Shown piece after piece: positions 63,700 through 64,000 of a DNA stretch of 64,000 nucleotides. Below the pieces are notes generated by a model, which was not told where the DNA came from, made no database searches, and worked only from the letters and a program-made list of their open reading frames with translations. Position numbers and translations under genes: made by a program. Location of the stretch: positions 157,950 through 221,949 of the forward strand of contig NZ_JAULSA010000009.1 in the NCBI RefSeq assembly GCF_030518235.1. Direction: 5' to 3'. This DNA is from Saccharibacillus sp. CPCC 101409 (GTDB taxonomy: Bacteria > Bacillota > Bacilli > Paenibacillales > Paenibacillaceae). Within the stretch, counting starts at the first letter, position 1, and every line of letters begins with the position of its first letter.

Positions 63700-64000
63700 T
63701 TAGCGAGCTTGAAAGGCCGATCCGGAGTTCCATATGCCAAAAATGATGCGCAAAAGTTTATGTGAGGTCGCCACAATCGCGACTTTTGCCGGTTTGCCTT
63801 CGTCCCGTTTTTGCTGATAAAATTGGAAGAGAGTCGAATTTCTCGGACCGTGAACCTGCTTGGAAATGCCGGCTACGGTCGCTTGATAAAGCGCCGTTCG
63901 AAGGTACGAAGAGCCTCGTTTCGAGATTCGATTCTTTTTGGATTTGAAGGTTCCCGATTCGTGAACGGCTGAGTCTAGCCCGGCAAAAGCTGTCAGCTGT
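63700..64000 (-). mobile_element. IS110-family transposase, C-terminal part
   Basis: The last 99 codons of a minus-strand gene that continues beyond the right edge; stop at 63700-63702. The sequence A-F-A-G-L-D-S-A-V-H-E-S-G-T-F, then K-R-G-S-S-Y-L-R-T-A-L-Y-Q-A, is the Transposase_20 (IS116/IS110/IS902) helix-hairpin-helix region. IS110 elements insert by a serine-dependent DEDD/Tnp mechanism guided by a bridge RNA encoded in their non-coding end; that end and the insertion border would lie in 63545-63700, where no inverted repeat is seen, as is usual for this family. Confidence 0.85.

Overview
The window looks like chromosomal DNA of a Gram-positive, endospore-forming-lineage member of the Paenibacillaceae (Paenibacillus or Saccharibacillus type). 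This is inferred from the high-GC Bacillota codon use, strong AGGAGG ribosome sites with frequent TTG/GTG starts, a tyrosine T-box leader, YesM/YesN-type two-component systems beside LplA/LplB-type sugar ABC operons, an SLH-anchored 5'-nucleotidase, and a YwaC-type alarmone synthetase. No tRNA or rRNA gene was seen.

Layout. 0-5.1 kb: a membrane sensor running off the left edge, divergent from a permease-permease-binding protein-acetyl esterase operon for an oligosaccharide. 5.3-12.6 kb: DinG-type helicase, a small DUF protein, an MpsC/DUF2294 protein, a membrane diguanylate cyclase, a MacB-type ABC exporter and a 32-residue peptide gene. 12.9-16.8 kb: a MarR-dioxygenase-hydrolase cluster resembling the catechol/quinone-stress (mhq) genes, then a YcaQ/AlkX-like DNA glycosylase. 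16.8-24.3 kb: Fur-controlled siderophore-binding lipoprotein, YoaK-type membrane protein, methyltransferase, aldo/keto reductase, a nonsense-interrupted nuclease-like gene, and a Pho-box-controlled surface 5'-nucleotidase. 24.4-36.7 kb: T-box/tyrS, a GH2 beta-galactosidase, cysK, DinB-like protein, acyltransferase, luciferase-like oxidoreductase, YolD-like protein, trhO and a MurB homologue. 36.9-46.9 kb: a large secreted OB-fold protein, a 5'-truncated Rpn nuclease, a lipoprotein, a nucleotidyltransferase, a GntR/ABC-2 operon whose last permease is cut off, and a small alarmone synthetase. 47.1-55 kb: TPR-GGDEF protein, an OmpR/HK/lipoprotein signalling operon, an epimerase and a divergent XRE/MmyB regulator. 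55.2-62.2 kb: a second LplB-permease-binding protein operon with its own YesM/YesN pair. 62.3-64 kb: a sharply AT-rich two-gene island abutting a partial IS110-family transposase.

Most distinctive features. (1) Three intergenic copies of a roughly 125-bp structured repeat (34.5, 43.4 and 45.9 kb) whose stems differ by compensatory changes. (2) A 262-bp dispersed repeat (9.7 and 52.8 kb) built of short degenerate palindromes. (3) At several loci these repeats sit between two outward-facing copies of a terminator hairpin, so they would be carried in 3' UTRs. (4) The AT-rich island at 62.5-63.5 kb encodes a one-TM peptide and a soluble partner that share an Asn-Ser-Pro-Ile motif; it looks horizontally acquired and has no recognised function. 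Decay signs (a split permease, a histidine-kinase scrap, a nonsense codon, an N-terminally lost Rpn gene) cluster around the repeats.
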